Source: Caulobacter segnis
GTDB lineage: Bacteria; Pseudomonadota; Alphaproteobacteria; Caulobacterales; Caulobacteraceae
Assembly (NCBI RefSeq): GCF_019931575.1
Contig: NZ_CP082923.1
Location: forward strand, 1,674,001-1,738,000
Direction of reading: 5' to 3'
DNA: 64,000 nucleotides
The position numbers were made by a program, and so were the translations under genes. The notes below the pieces were generated by a model. It saw nothing but the letters and a program-made list of their open reading frames with translations, was not told the DNA's origin and searched no databases. Positions 48,634 through 57,144 of this stretch are shown here, piece after piece (within the stretch, counting starts at the first letter, position 1; every line of letters starts with the position of its first letter).

Positions 48634-49787
48634 CCCTGAGCGGCGGCCTGACCCGTCCGGGCGAACGCGATCGCCCGATCATCAAGTTCATGGAGATCGA
48701 CTGGACCTTCTGCCTGGTCCTGGCCCTGATCGCGGGGACGGGCGCGCTGATGCTGTTCTCGATCGCCGGGGCCTCCTGGGAGCCCTGGGCCGACAAGCAC
48801 CTGCTGCGCTTCGGCGTCTATTTCATCATCATGATCATCCTGGCCCTGTGCGACCTGCGCTGGTGGTTCAACGCGGCCTATCCGGTCTATGTGGTCGGGG
48901 TGCTGCTGCTGGTCGCCGTCGACTTGGTCGGGGACATCTCGCTGGGCGCCCAGCGCTGGCTGCAGGTGGGGCCGCTGCGCTTCCAGCCGTCCGAGGTGAT
49001 GAAGATCGGCCTCGTGCTGGCGCTGGCCCGCTTCTATCACGGGCTTTCGGCAGACCGGGCCCGGATGTCGTGGTGGCTCCTGATCCCGGCGGCGATGATC
49101 GGCGTGCCGTTCCTGCTGGTGGCCAAGCAGCCCGACCTGGGCACCGCCATCCTGCTGGGGGCGACGGGCGCGGCGATCATGGTCCTGGCCGGCCTGTCCT
49201 GGCGGATCATCGCGGCCATGGCCGGCGCGGCGGCCCTGGCCATTCCGCCCTTCATCATGTTCGGGCTGCACGACTACCAGCGCAACCGGATCCTGACCTT
49301 CCTGAACCCCGAGCAGGACCCGTCCGGCGACGGCTATCACATCCTGCAGTCCAAGATCGCCCTTGGCTCGGGCGGCCTGCTGGGCAAGGGCTTCGGCCTG
49401 GGCTCGCAGAGCCAGCTGAACTTCCTGCCCGAGAAGCAGACCGACTTCATCTTCGCCACCCTGGCCGAGGAGTTCGGCTTCATCGGCTGCTTCGGCGTGC
49501 TGTTCCTGTACGGCGCGGTGATCTTCATGGCCCTGCGTATCGCCTCGATCAGCCACAGCCACTTCGGACGCTTGGCGGCGGCCGGGGTGACGGCGACCTT
49601 TTCGCTGTACGTGCTGATCAACGGGGCCATGGTCATGGGCTTGGCCCCCGTGGTGGGCGTGCCCATGCCGATGCTGTCGTACGGCGGCACCGTCATGCTG
49701 ACGGTCATGGTCGGCTTCGGCCTGGTGCAGTCCGTGCGCGTGCACCGCTACACCGAGGTGACCAGCGGCAAGGGCTCGCTGGTCTGA
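48630..49787 (+). CDS. rodA: Rod shape-determining glycosyltransferase RodA
   Basis: SEDS-family peptidoglycan polymerase that works with PBP2, 385 residues and ten helices. Conserved blocks are AQRWLQVGPLRFQPSEVMKI, LVAKQPDLGTAILLGATG (with the catalytic Asp), NPEQDPSGDGYHILQSKIALGSGG, EKQTDFIFATLAEEFGF and PMLSYGGTVMLT. The start overlaps the pbp2 stop and its stop overlaps the GNAT start. Confidence 0.97.
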   Translation: MTLSGGLTRPGERDRPIIKFMEIDWTFCLVLALIAGTGALMLFSIAGASWEPWADKHLLRFGVYFIIMIILALCDLRWWFNAAYPVYVVGVLLLVAVDLVGDISLGAQRWLQVGPLRFQPSEVMKIGLVLALARFYHGLSADRARMSWWLLIPAAMIGVPFLLVAKQPDLGTAILLGATGAAIMVLAGLSWRIIAAMAGAAALAIPPFIMFGLHDYQRNRILTFLNPEQDPSGDGYHILQSKIALGSGGLLGKGFGLGSQSQLNFLPEKQTDFIFATLAEEFGFIGCFGVLFLYGAVIFMALRIASISHSHFGRLAAAGVTATFSLYVLINGAMVMGLAPVVGVPMPMLSYGGTVMLTVMVGFGLVQSVRVHRYTEVTSGKGSLV

Positions 49788-50335
49788 TGACCGCCGAGGA
49801 CGAGGACGGGGCCGAGCTGCTGCCGGTCCTCGTCACGCCGCGCCTTCGCCTCCGCTGTTTCCGGCCCGAGGATGCTCCGGCCCTGTCCGCCAACCTGACG
49901 CCGCCGGTGATCCGCTGGCTGACCTCGTGGCCGGATCCCGTCACGGTCGAGGTCGCCGCCCGCCGCATCGCCGAGGCGCGCGAGGGCGCTCGTCAGGGCT
50001 GGCACGTGGGCTACGCGATCGAGCGCCTGTCGGACGGTCGGCTGATCGGCGGCTTCGGCGGCGGCGCGCCCGACGGCGGGGTCGAGATCGGCTATCATCT
50101 GGCCGAGCACGCCCAGGGCCAGGGCTACATGCTGGAGGCGGCCCGGGCGGGGCTGGCGGCGATGTGGGATCTTCTGCCGACGCCAACGATCGTGGCCCAG
50201 GCGCATCCGGACAACGCCGGCTCGCGGGCGATCCTGACCCGGCTGGGCATGCGCATGACGGGCGAGGGGCCGGCCTATGCGCCGGCGCGCGGGATTTGGG
50301 AGCCCGGCTGCTTCTACGAGATCGCCCGGCCCTGA
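49787..50335 (+). CDS. GNAT acetyltransferase (RimJ/RimL type) coupled to rodA
   Basis: A 182-residue acetyltransferase. VTPRLRLRCFRPEDAPAL opens the domain, EIGYHLAEHAQGQGYMLEAARAGL is the acetyl-CoA loop, and HPDNAGSRAILTRLGMRM is the motif B region, as in ribosomal-protein N-acetyltransferases. The target is unknown. Its ATG overlaps the rodA stop by one base (TGATG), so it is expressed with the elongation cluster. Confidence 0.87.
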   Translation: MTAEDEDGAELLPVLVTPRLRLRCFRPEDAPALSANLTPPVIRWLTSWPDPVTVEVAARRIAEAREGARQGWHVGYAIERLSDGRLIGGFGGGAPDGGVEIGYHLAEHAQGQGYMLEAARAGLAAMWDLLPTPTIVAQAHPDNAGSRAILTRLGMRMTGEGPAYAPARGIWEPGCFYEIARP

Positions 50336-50342
50336 GCCGACC

Positions 50343-51332
50343 CTAGCGGAGCAGCGCCGCCTCGGTCGCCCGCACCAGGCCGTCGATGACGCCCGGCTCG
50401 GTCGAGGCATGGCCGGCGTCCCAGACGATGTCGAACCGCGCCTCGGGCCAGGCCTTGTGCAGCCGCCAGGCGCTGTCCAGCGGCGTGACCACGTCGAAGC
50501 GGCCCTGGACGATCCAGCCGGGGATGTGGCGGATCCTGTCGATGTTCTTCAGGATCCAGTCGTCGTGATCGAAGAAGCCCTTGTTGGTGAAGAAGTGGCA
50601 CTCGATCCGCGCGAAGGCGATCGCGAAGTCCTCTTCATTGAATTTCGGGGGGCGGGCCTCCGGCCCTCGCAGCGAGATGGTGTCGCCTTCCCACTGGCTC
50701 CAGGCCGAGGCGGCTTCCAGCTGCACGCGGCGGTCGGGAGACACCAGCCGGCGGTGATAGGCGGCCATCAGGTCGCCGCGCTCGTCCTCGGGGATCGGGG
50801 CCAGGAACCGCTCCCAGGCGTCCGGAAACAGCATCGAGGCGCCTTCCTGGTAGAACCAGCGCAGCTCGCGCTCGGTCAGCAGGAAGATGCCGCGCAGGAC
50901 CAGGCCGTCGACCCGGTCGGGGTGGGCGATGGCGTAGGCCAGGGCCAGGGTCGATCCCCACGAGCCACCGAACACGGTCCACTTCTCGACGCCCAGGTGC
51001 TCGCGCAGGCGCTCGATGTCCTCGATCAGACTCCAGGTGGTGTTGTCGTCCAGGCTGGCGTTCGGCCGCGAGCGGCCGCAGCCGCGCTGGTCGAACAGGG
51101 TCATGCGCCACTTGGCCGGGTCGAAGAACCGCCGCATGGTCGGATTGACCGCGCCGCCCGGACCGCCGTGCAAGATCACGCAGGGCTTGCCGCGCGGGTT
51201 GCCGCATTCCTCGTAATAGATCTCGTGCGGACCGCCGGTCCGCATCCAGCCGAACGAGAACGGCTCGACCTCGCGAAAGAGGCCGCGACGACCGACGGAA
51301 CTCATGGCGGCGGCGGAAGCGTTACGATCCAT
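50343..51332 (-). CDS. pip: Prolyl aminopeptidase (proline iminopeptidase, S33)
   Basis: Releases N-terminal proline from peptides. It has 329 residues, an alpha/beta hydrolase: VILHGGPGGAVNPTMRRFFDP is the oxyanion-site block, the nucleophile is in VFGGSWGSTLALAYA, FDQRGCGRSRP is the family signature, and the C-terminal GRFDVVTPLDSAW and WDAGHAS supply Asp and His. An ATG nine codons downstream (51305) could be the real start. It converges with the GNAT gene (7 bases apart). Confidence 0.92.
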   Translation of the reverse strand: MDRNASAAAMSSVGRRGLFREVEPFSFGWMRTGGPHEIYYEECGNPRGKPCVILHGGPGGAVNPTMRRFFDPAKWRMTLFDQRGCGRSRPNASLDDNTTWSLIEDIERLREHLGVEKWTVFGGSWGSTLALAYAIAHPDRVDGLVLRGIFLLTERELRWFYQEGASMLFPDAWERFLAPIPEDERGDLMAAYHRRLVSPDRRVQLEAASAWSQWEGDTISLRGPEARPPKFNEEDFAIAFARIECHFFTNKGFFDHDDWILKNIDRIRHIPGWIVQGRFDVVTPLDSAWRLHKAWPEARFDIVWDAGHASTEPGVIDGLVRATEAALLR

Positions 51333-51421
51333 GACGCGAACCCTAACTTGGTTTGCATTGGCCTGTGAACGGCGGATCGAGCCGGCTTCATGCTTTCGTC
51401 TGGTTCTGTATGTTGGCGATC

Positions 51422-51685
51422 ATGACTCAGTCGCTTCCGCCCGAAGACTATTCCGACGACGAACTGCTCGCGATGCTCAATCCCGTGCAACTGGCCGAGC
51501 TGGACCGCCAGATCGGCGAGATGTTCGGGGCCGAGGGCGTTGACCGGGTCGAGGCCCTGATCGCTATGGCCAATGTCTACAGCCTGCGCGCCGCCGAGCG
51601 TGACGAGGTCTCGGCGCTGGCCATGCTGCAGCTGGCGGCCGCCATGCGCCGTCGCGCCGACGCGATGCTGGCCTCGCGGAATTAG
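51422..51685 (+). CDS. Small helical hypothetical protein
   Basis: An 87-residue acidic, mainly helical protein without a recognised domain (SDDELLAMLNPVQLAELDRQIGEM, DRVEALIAMANVYSLRAAERDE, LAMLQLAAAMRRRADAML). ATG at 51422 is chosen; an ATG 4 codons upstream (51410) is possible. It diverges from pip and ends overlapping the convergent epoxide-hydrolase-like gene by 4 bases. Confidence 0.6.
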   Translation: MTQSLPPEDYSDDELLAMLNPVQLAELDRQIGEMFGAEGVDRVEALIAMANVYSLRAAERDEVSALAMLQLAAAMRRRADAMLASRN

Positions 51686-52674
51686 AGCGGGAACTTCCGG
51701 TCCAGCCACCCCAGGATGGCCGCGTTGACCTCGGCGGGCTTCTCCTGCTGAGTCCAGTGGCCGCTGCCCTCGATCAGCACCTTCTCCAGATCCTCGATCT
51801 GCTCGCCCATGCGGTCGGCCATGGCCGGCGGCAGGACGACGTCCAGTTCGGCCATGATCATCAGGCAGGGGACGCCGTCGATCCGCCGGGGCAGGCTCTC
51901 GGCCTTCTCCCAGTTGCGGGTGAAGTTGCGGTACCAGTTGATGCCGCCGGTGAAGCCCGTGCGCCGGAAGGCCTGGACGAAGACGTCCAGCTCCTCGGGC
52001 GACAGGAACTGGTGCTGGTCGGTCGCTGGATTGTAGCTGGCCAGGGCGTCCTGCAAGGCCAGGTTCCGGCGTTCGGCCGGCCGGGCCTCGAACTCGGCCA
52101 GCGCGCCCTTGGGCAGGCGCATGAAGAAGCGGAGGGTCTTCTCGGCGTCCGCGCCCAGCTGGGCGTCGGCGACGCCGGGCTTCTGGAAGTGGACGATGTA
52201 CATGTCCTCGCCATAGGCGTTGCGGAACATCTCGATCGGGTCCAGCGGCAGGCGCGGCGTGAAGGGGGTGTTGAGGCCGATGACCCCGGCCACGCGGTCC
52301 GGATGCAGCAGCGGCATGGCCCAGACGACGATGCCGCCCCAGTCGTGGCCGACGAAGATCGCCTTCTCGACGCCGAGATGGTCCAGCAGGCCGACGAGGT
52401 CGCCGGTCAGGTGGTCCATGTCGTAGGTCTCGACCGCCTCCGGACCGGGGGTGAGGCCATAGCCCCGCTGGTCGGGCGCGATCACCCAGCGGCCGGCGGC
52501 GGCCAGGGCGGCGATCTGGTGACGCCAGGAAAAGGCCAGCTCGGGGAAGCCGTGGCAGAAGACGATGGGGACGCCCTGGCGCGGACCGGCCTCGTAATAG
52601 GCCAGGCGGATCCCGTTGACGTCCGCGAACTTGGGAGCCGGCAGGGGCGGGGCCTTGGGATGCTCAACCGTCAT
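51682..52674 (-). CDS. Alpha/beta hydrolase, epoxide-hydrolase-like
   Basis: A 330-residue hydrolase. FCHGFPELAFSWRHQIAAL provides the oxyanion HGFPE motif, Asp is the likely nucleophile in FVGHDWGGIVVWAMPLL, and GSGHWTQQEKPAEVN holds the catalytic His. A cap domain with Tyr residues lies between, as in soluble epoxide hydrolases; a dehalogenase or ester role is less likely. Promoters of this gene and the MFS transporter share the 112-base gap at 52675-52786. Confidence 0.88.
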   Translation of the reverse strand: MTVEHPKAPPLPAPKFADVNGIRLAYYEAGPRQGVPIVFCHGFPELAFSWRHQIAALAAAGRWVIAPDQRGYGLTPGPEAVETYDMDHLTGDLVGLLDHLGVEKAIFVGHDWGGIVVWAMPLLHPDRVAGVIGLNTPFTPRLPLDPIEMFRNAYGEDMYIVHFQKPGVADAQLGADAEKTLRFFMRLPKGALAEFEARPAERRNLALQDALASYNPATDQHQFLSPEELDVFVQAFRRTGFTGGINWYRNFTRNWEKAESLPRRIDGVPCLMIMAELDVVLPPAMADRMGEQIEDLEKVLIEGSGHWTQQEKPAEVNAAILGWLDRKFPL

Positions 52675-52786
52675 GACCGTTCGTCCTCCCGCCGTTTATA
52701 TGATTGGCGATAACCTGAAGGTCGCCCGCCATGCGGGCAAGCATCATTTGAGGTTTCCGTAGGGTCGAACGGGCGTAAAAGGCGCC

Positions 52787-54004
52787 ATGACCGACGCCGC
52801 CCCGCCGCCCGCCGCCGTTCCATGGCGTCTTGTTCTGCTCCTGGGCGCGCTGACGGCCTTCGCGCCGATGTCGATCGACATGTATCTGTCCAGCCTGCCG
52901 TCGATCGGCCGGACCCTGCACGCGGGGCCCGACCAGACCCAGGCGACCCTGGCTGCGTTCTTCGCCGGCATGGCCATCGGCCAGTTCGTCTATGGCCCGG
53001 CCTCGGACCGGTTCGGCCGCCGCCTGCCGCTGCTGATCGGGATCGGCGTCTTCGTCGCCGCCTCGGTGGTCTGCGCCCTGGCCCCGAACATCGAGACCCT
53101 GATCGCCGCGCGCTTCGTCCAGGCCCTGGGCGGTTGCGCCGGGCCGGTGATCGCCCGCGCCGTGGTCCGCGATCGCTTCAGCCACGCCGACACCGCCCGG
53201 GTGCTGTCGCTGATGACCCTCATCATGGGCCTGGCCCCCGTGCTGGCCCCGCAGCTGGGCGGCGTGGTGCAGTTCTTCGCCGGCTGGCGCGGCGTGTTCT
53301 GGAGCCTGGTGATCTTCGGCGCGCTGATCGGCCTGTGGGTCATCGCGAGCCTGGCGGAATCCCGCTCGGCCGAGACCGAGGCCCACGCCCGGAGCGAGAA
53401 CCCGTTGAGGGCCTATGTCGCCCTGTTCGGCATGCGCCGGCTGATGGGCTACGCCCTGGCCGGGGCTCTGAACGGCGCGGTGCTGTTCACCTACATCTCG
53501 GGCGCGCCGGACCTCGTCATGGGGACCTATGGCCACACGCCGCTGGTCTTCAACATCATCTTCGCCTTCAACGCGGTCGGCATCATCGGGGCCAGCCAGG
53601 TCAATCGCTGGCTGCTGCGCCGCTCGACGCCGGATCAGGTGCTGAGCAAGGCCAGCATCGCCTCGATCGTCGCGGCCTTCCTGCTGACCGTGGCGGCCTG
53701 GACCGGCTGGGGCGGCCAGTGGACGGTGATGCCGCTGCTGTTCGCGGCCCTGTCGATCTATGGCCTGATGGGCGGCAACACCATGGCGGGCGCGCTCAGC
53801 GTCGACCCGCGCCGGGCCGGCTCGATCTCGGCGCTGATGGGTTCGGCCTCGTTCGGGGCGGGGGCGCTGGCCTCATGGGCCGGCGGCCTGCTGCACGACG
53901 GCACGCCCAGGCCGGTGGCGGGCGTGATGTTCGCCTGCCTGGTCGGTTCGGCCCTGGCCATCTTCTTCCTGGCCCTGCCGGGCGCGAAGAAGGTCTCCGC
54001 CTAG
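52787..54004 (+). CDS. Bcr/CflA-family multidrug efflux MFS transporter
   Basis: A 405-residue transporter with twelve helices. FAPMSIDMYLSSLPSIGRTLHAG is the Bcr/CflA N-terminal signature, GPASDRFGRRLPLLIG is MFS motif A, and GCAGPVIARAVVRDRF is the family motif of helices 4-5. It exports drugs or natural small molecules by proton antiport. Its end overlaps the convergent DUF423 gene by 4 bases. Confidence 0.92.
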   Translation: MTDAAPPPAAVPWRLVLLLGALTAFAPMSIDMYLSSLPSIGRTLHAGPDQTQATLAAFFAGMAIGQFVYGPASDRFGRRLPLLIGIGVFVAASVVCALAPNIETLIAARFVQALGGCAGPVIARAVVRDRFSHADTARVLSLMTLIMGLAPVLAPQLGGVVQFFAGWRGVFWSLVIFGALIGLWVIASLAESRSAETEAHARSENPLRAYVALFGMRRLMGYALAGALNGAVLFTYISGAPDLVMGTYGHTPLVFNIIFAFNAVGIIGASQVNRWLLRRSTPDQVLSKASIASIVAAFLLTVAAWTGWGGQWTVMPLLFAALSIYGLMGGNTMAGALSVDPRRAGSISALMGSASFGAGALASWAGGLLHDGTPRPVAGVMFACLVGSALAIFFLALPGAKKVSA

Positions 54005-54390
54005 AGGGCTGGAGCCTGATCGTTCCAGCTGAAGCCGCGCCAGGCCAGCACGGCCCAGCCGATCATGAACGACAGCCCGCCGATCGGCGTGATCGCCCCC
54101 AGGATGCGCGGCGCGCCCAGGGCCATGGCGTAGAGCGAGCCGGAGAAGACCAGGGTCCCGAACAGGAAGAGGCCGGCGGCCAGTCCCATGCCCTTGATCC
54201 CGACCCGGTGCAGCGCGACCGCGCCGATCACGGCCAGGGCGTGGACCATCTGGTAGTGCGAACCCTTGGTCAGCCACTCGACGGGCTTGGGCTCGGTGAC
54301 GCCGTGCGCGGCGAAGGCGCCGAAACCCACGGCCAGCAGGCCGCTGATCGCCGCCAGGCCGGTCCAGATGCGGGGAGTCCACGCCTTCAT
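54001..54390 (-). CDS. DUF423 family membrane protein
   Basis: A 129-residue protein with four helices. GLLAVGFGAFAAHGV, EWLTKGSHYQMVHALAVIGAVAL, and GLFLFGTLVFSGSLYAMAL followed by ITPIGGLSFMIGWAVLAW are characteristic of DUF423 (YgdD-like). Function is unknown. It stands alone on the minus strand. Confidence 0.88.
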   Translation of the reverse strand: MKAWTPRIWTGLAAISGLLAVGFGAFAAHGVTEPKPVEWLTKGSHYQMVHALAVIGAVALHRVGIKGMGLAAGLFLFGTLVFSGSLYAMALGAPRILGAITPIGGLSFMIGWAVLAWRGFSWNDQAPAL

Positions 54391-54509
54391 CCGCTTTACG
54401 TCCCGTCACCGTTGCAATCGCGAGTCATGACCCTAACGTCGGCGGTCTGGACGTAAAGCGACGCCGCCTCCTTACGCATCAGAGCGCCGCGAGTTCAGGG
54501 GAGGACGGC

Positions 54510-55616
54510 ATGGCGCTCACCTGGGGCGACGACTACCCGATCCATCAGACGCCCGAGCCCGTGGCCTACGCCGGGACGGATCGGAACTTCTACGACCGCT
54601 ATTTCTTCAACGGCTACGCGCCGCAAGGCGACGGGAACGACCTGTTCTTCGCCGCCGCCTTCGGGGTCTATCCGCACCTCAACATCGCCGACGCGGCCTT
54701 CTGCGTGATGAAGGACGGCCGCCAAGTGAACCTCCACGCCAGCCGCTGGCTGCGCCTGGAGCGGATGGACCTGACGGTGGGGCCGATCGCCATCGAGGTC
54801 GTTCAACCCCTGCAGCGCCTGAAGCTGACGGTGGCTGCGCCCGAGCAGGGTATCGCCGCCGAGATCGTCTTCGAAGGGCGGTCCTTCCCGATCGAGGAGC
54901 CGCGCTTCGTCCGCCGCAACGGCCCGCGCACCTTGCTCGACTACACCCGCCTGACCCAGAACGGCCGCTATGCCGGCTGGATCGAGGTCGACGGCGTGCG
55001 CACTTCGGTCGACGGCTTCGTCGGCACCCGCGACCGCTCGTGGGGCGTGCGGCCGGTGGGGGCGCGCGACCCGCAGGAACTGGCCCCGCCGGCCCTGCCG
55101 CAGTTCTTCTGGCTGTGGGCGCCATGCAATTTCGAGGACGGCAGCCTCTTCTTCCACACCAATGACGACGAGCTGGGTCGGGCCTGGAACCGCCGCGCCG
55201 TCTGGCTGGCGGACGGCGAGCGCGAGGACGACTTCGGCGGCTTCGCCGAGGCCGCCTGCGCCATCGCGTGGAAGAGCGGGACCCGGCACGCGTCCGGGGC
55301 GACCCTCGACCTCGGCGCCGATGGTTCGGTGACCATCGCGCCGAAGACCGAGTTCTTCATGCTGGGCCTGGGCTACAACCATCCGGTCTGGGGGCACGGC
55401 CTGAACCACGGCGAACTGAAGGTCGAGCGCGAGGACTTCGCCGCCGCCGACCTCGACCGCAAGATGCCGCACCTGCTGCACGTCCAGGCGCTCAGCGACG
55501 TGACCTGGGTCGACGGCAAGGGCCGCGCGCGGAAGGGCAGGGGCGTCTTCGAACAGCTGGCCATCGGCCCGCACGCGCCGTCCGGCTTTACCTCGATCCT
55601 GGACATGGCGCCATGA
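54510..55616 (+). CDS. Uncharacterised lipocalin/hydroxyneurosporene-synthase-like protein
   Basis: A 368-residue soluble protein, mostly beta strands, with two repeated-looking halves. Conserved-looking blocks are FYDRYFFNGYAP, LHASRWLRLERMDLTVGP, GFVGTRDRSWGVRPVG and GYNHPVWGHGLNHGELKVE. This resembles the AttH/CrtC-like fold family but no active site can be named. There is no signal peptide. Its stop overlaps the phosphotransferase start (ATGA), the first link of a coupled three-gene cassette. Confidence 0.6.
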   Translation: MALTWGDDYPIHQTPEPVAYAGTDRNFYDRYFFNGYAPQGDGNDLFFAAAFGVYPHLNIADAAFCVMKDGRQVNLHASRWLRLERMDLTVGPIAIEVVQPLQRLKLTVAAPEQGIAAEIVFEGRSFPIEEPRFVRRNGPRTLLDYTRLTQNGRYAGWIEVDGVRTSVDGFVGTRDRSWGVRPVGARDPQELAPPALPQFFWLWAPCNFEDGSLFFHTNDDELGRAWNRRAVWLADGEREDDFGGFAEAACAIAWKSGTRHASGATLDLGADGSVTIAPKTEFFMLGLGYNHPVWGHGLNHGELKVEREDFAAADLDRKMPHLLHVQALSDVTWVDGKGRARKGRGVFEQLAIGPHAPSGFTSILDMAP

Positions 55617-56641
55617 GCGGCCCCCTCACGATGAGCTTGGCTGAACGCCTGGAGGCGTATCTCACGCGGATCTGGCAACAGCCGGTGACGGTCGCCGACC
55701 TGTCGCGCATCCCCGGCGGGGCCAGCCGCGAGACCTATCGCTTCGTCGCGAAGGTGGACGGCGAAGCCAGGCCCCTGATCCTGCGCCGCGACCCGCCCGG
55801 CAGCCTGATCGAGACCGACCGCAGCCTGGAATACCTGGCCCTGGAGAGCTTCCATCCCCTGGTCCCCGCGCCACGTCCGGTGGCCATGGACGCCGAGGGC
55901 GCGGAGCTGGAGCGGCCGTTCTTCATCATGGAGCGGATCGAGGGCGGGGCGGTGGCCTCGCCGTTCACGGTCATGCCCTATGGCGACCACGCCCGAACGA
56001 TCGGAGAGGCGTTCTTCGACATCCTGGGGCGGATCGCCGGCGCCGACCCCGCCGGCCTGCCGCTGGCCAGGGCCGCCGAGACGCCGGCGCCGGAAGATTG
56101 CTGGCGGATCGCGGTGGACCACTGGGCCGGCGTCATCGAGGCCGACGAGCTGCATCCCCAGCCGATCGTCCGCGCCGCCATCCGGGCCCTGCGCCGCAAG
56201 CCGCCGCCGCCGCCCCGCGCGGTGCGGGTGGTCCACGGCGACTATCGCGGCGGCAATTTCCTGCACGGGCCCGACGGCGCGATCCTGGCGGTTCTGGACT
56301 GGGAGATGGTCCACCTGGGCGATCCGCTGGAGGACCTGGCCTGGGCCATCGACCCGCTGTGGAATCCCTTCGACGCGACCACCGTCGCCGCCATGATCCC
56401 GCGCGACGAGGCCCTGGCGATCTGGTCGCGGGCCAGCGGCCTGGCGGTCGACGAGGCGGCTCTGGCCTGGTGGTCGCTGTTCGCCGCCGTGAAGGGCCAG
56501 GCGATCTGGACCTCGGCGGCCAAGGAGTATCGCGACGGCGGCTTCAAGGAGCCGATCCTGGCGGTCTCGGGCTGGTACACGGCCCGGCGGCACGACGAGA
56601 TCCTGGCCGCCGCCCTGATGCGCCTGGAGGGCCTATCATGA
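55613..56641 (+). CDS. Phosphotransferase family protein (APH/choline-kinase fold)
   Basis: A 342-residue kinase-like protein. LSRIPGGASRETYRFVA is the nucleotide-loop region, RPLILRRDPPGSLIETDRSLEYLALE continues the N lobe with the ATP-binding Lys/Arg, VVHGDYRGGNFLHG is the catalytic loop with Asp, and AVLDWEMVHLGDPLEDLAW the metal-binding Asp block. The group is often linked to fatty-acid or xenobiotic degradation gene sets; the substrate is unknown. It is coupled to both neighbours by ATGA overlaps. Confidence 0.88.
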   Translation: MSGPLTMSLAERLEAYLTRIWQQPVTVADLSRIPGGASRETYRFVAKVDGEARPLILRRDPPGSLIETDRSLEYLALESFHPLVPAPRPVAMDAEGAELERPFFIMERIEGGAVASPFTVMPYGDHARTIGEAFFDILGRIAGADPAGLPLARAAETPAPEDCWRIAVDHWAGVIEADELHPQPIVRAAIRALRRKPPPPPRAVRVVHGDYRGGNFLHGPDGAILAVLDWEMVHLGDPLEDLAWAIDPLWNPFDATTVAAMIPRDEALAIWSRASGLAVDEAALAWWSLFAAVKGQAIWTSAAKEYRDGGFKEPILAVSGWYTARRHDEILAAALMRLEGLS

Positions 56642-57063
56642 CGCCCAGCCTTCCCGACATCCTGGTCGGCAACTTCATGTGCATGGCCGATCCCGGACCG
56701 CCCGAGCAGCAGGGCGAGTTCATGGCCGGCAAGGTCGGCTTGGTGGCGCTGCTGTCGCTGCTGGCGGCCCAGGAGGCCGAGCGCGGCGTGGCGGCGCGGG
56801 TCGAGGAGAACGCCCTGATCCGGGCGATGCTGGACGAAGCCGCGGCCGACCATGGGCTGGATGTCGCCGGTCTCCCCGCGACGGACGCGCTGACCATCTC
56901 GGCGCTGGACGGGGGCAACGCCGTCCTGCGCAAGGCCCTGATCGGCCTGCACGAGGCGGTCGAGGCGAGGGACGACACCGCGCGTCACCACGCGATCTTG
57001 CGACTGTACGTGAAGATGGCGGAGCTGCGCCGGCTGGATTTGCCGCCCCTGCCGGCGCGCTGA
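56638..57063 (+). CDS. Helical hypothetical protein, third gene of the cassette
   Basis: A 141-residue, helix-rich protein (MAGKVGLVALLSLLAAQEAERGV, VEENALIRAMLDEAAADHG, LRKALIGLHEAVEARDD). Family not recognised. Its ATG overlaps the phosphotransferase stop. Small helical proteins of this kind often sit behind this phosphotransferase type, suggesting a fixed complex or chaperone role; that is inference. Confidence 0.6.
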   Translation: MTPSLPDILVGNFMCMADPGPPEQQGEFMAGKVGLVALLSLLAAQEAERGVAARVEENALIRAMLDEAAADHGLDVAGLPATDALTISALDGGNAVLRKALIGLHEAVEARDDTARHHAILRLYVKMAELRRLDLPPLPAR

Positions 57064-57144
57064 GCGCGCCGGTCGGTGCTGGAAGACGGCGCGCTAGGCG
57101 CGCCGGTCGGTGCTTGAAGACGGCGCGCTAGGCGCGCCGGTCGG
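57064..57144. repeat. 34-bp tandem repeat with GGCGCGCC-type hairpins
   Basis: A 34-base unit starting GCGCGCCGGTCGGTGCTGGA occurs at 57064, 57098 and (partial) 57132, with one base different between the full copies. Each junction forms CGGCGCGC-TAG-GCGCGCCG, a perfect 8-bp stem with a 3-base loop. The array fills the gap between two convergent genes and may end transcription from both sides. Copy number could vary between strains. Confidence 0.85.
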
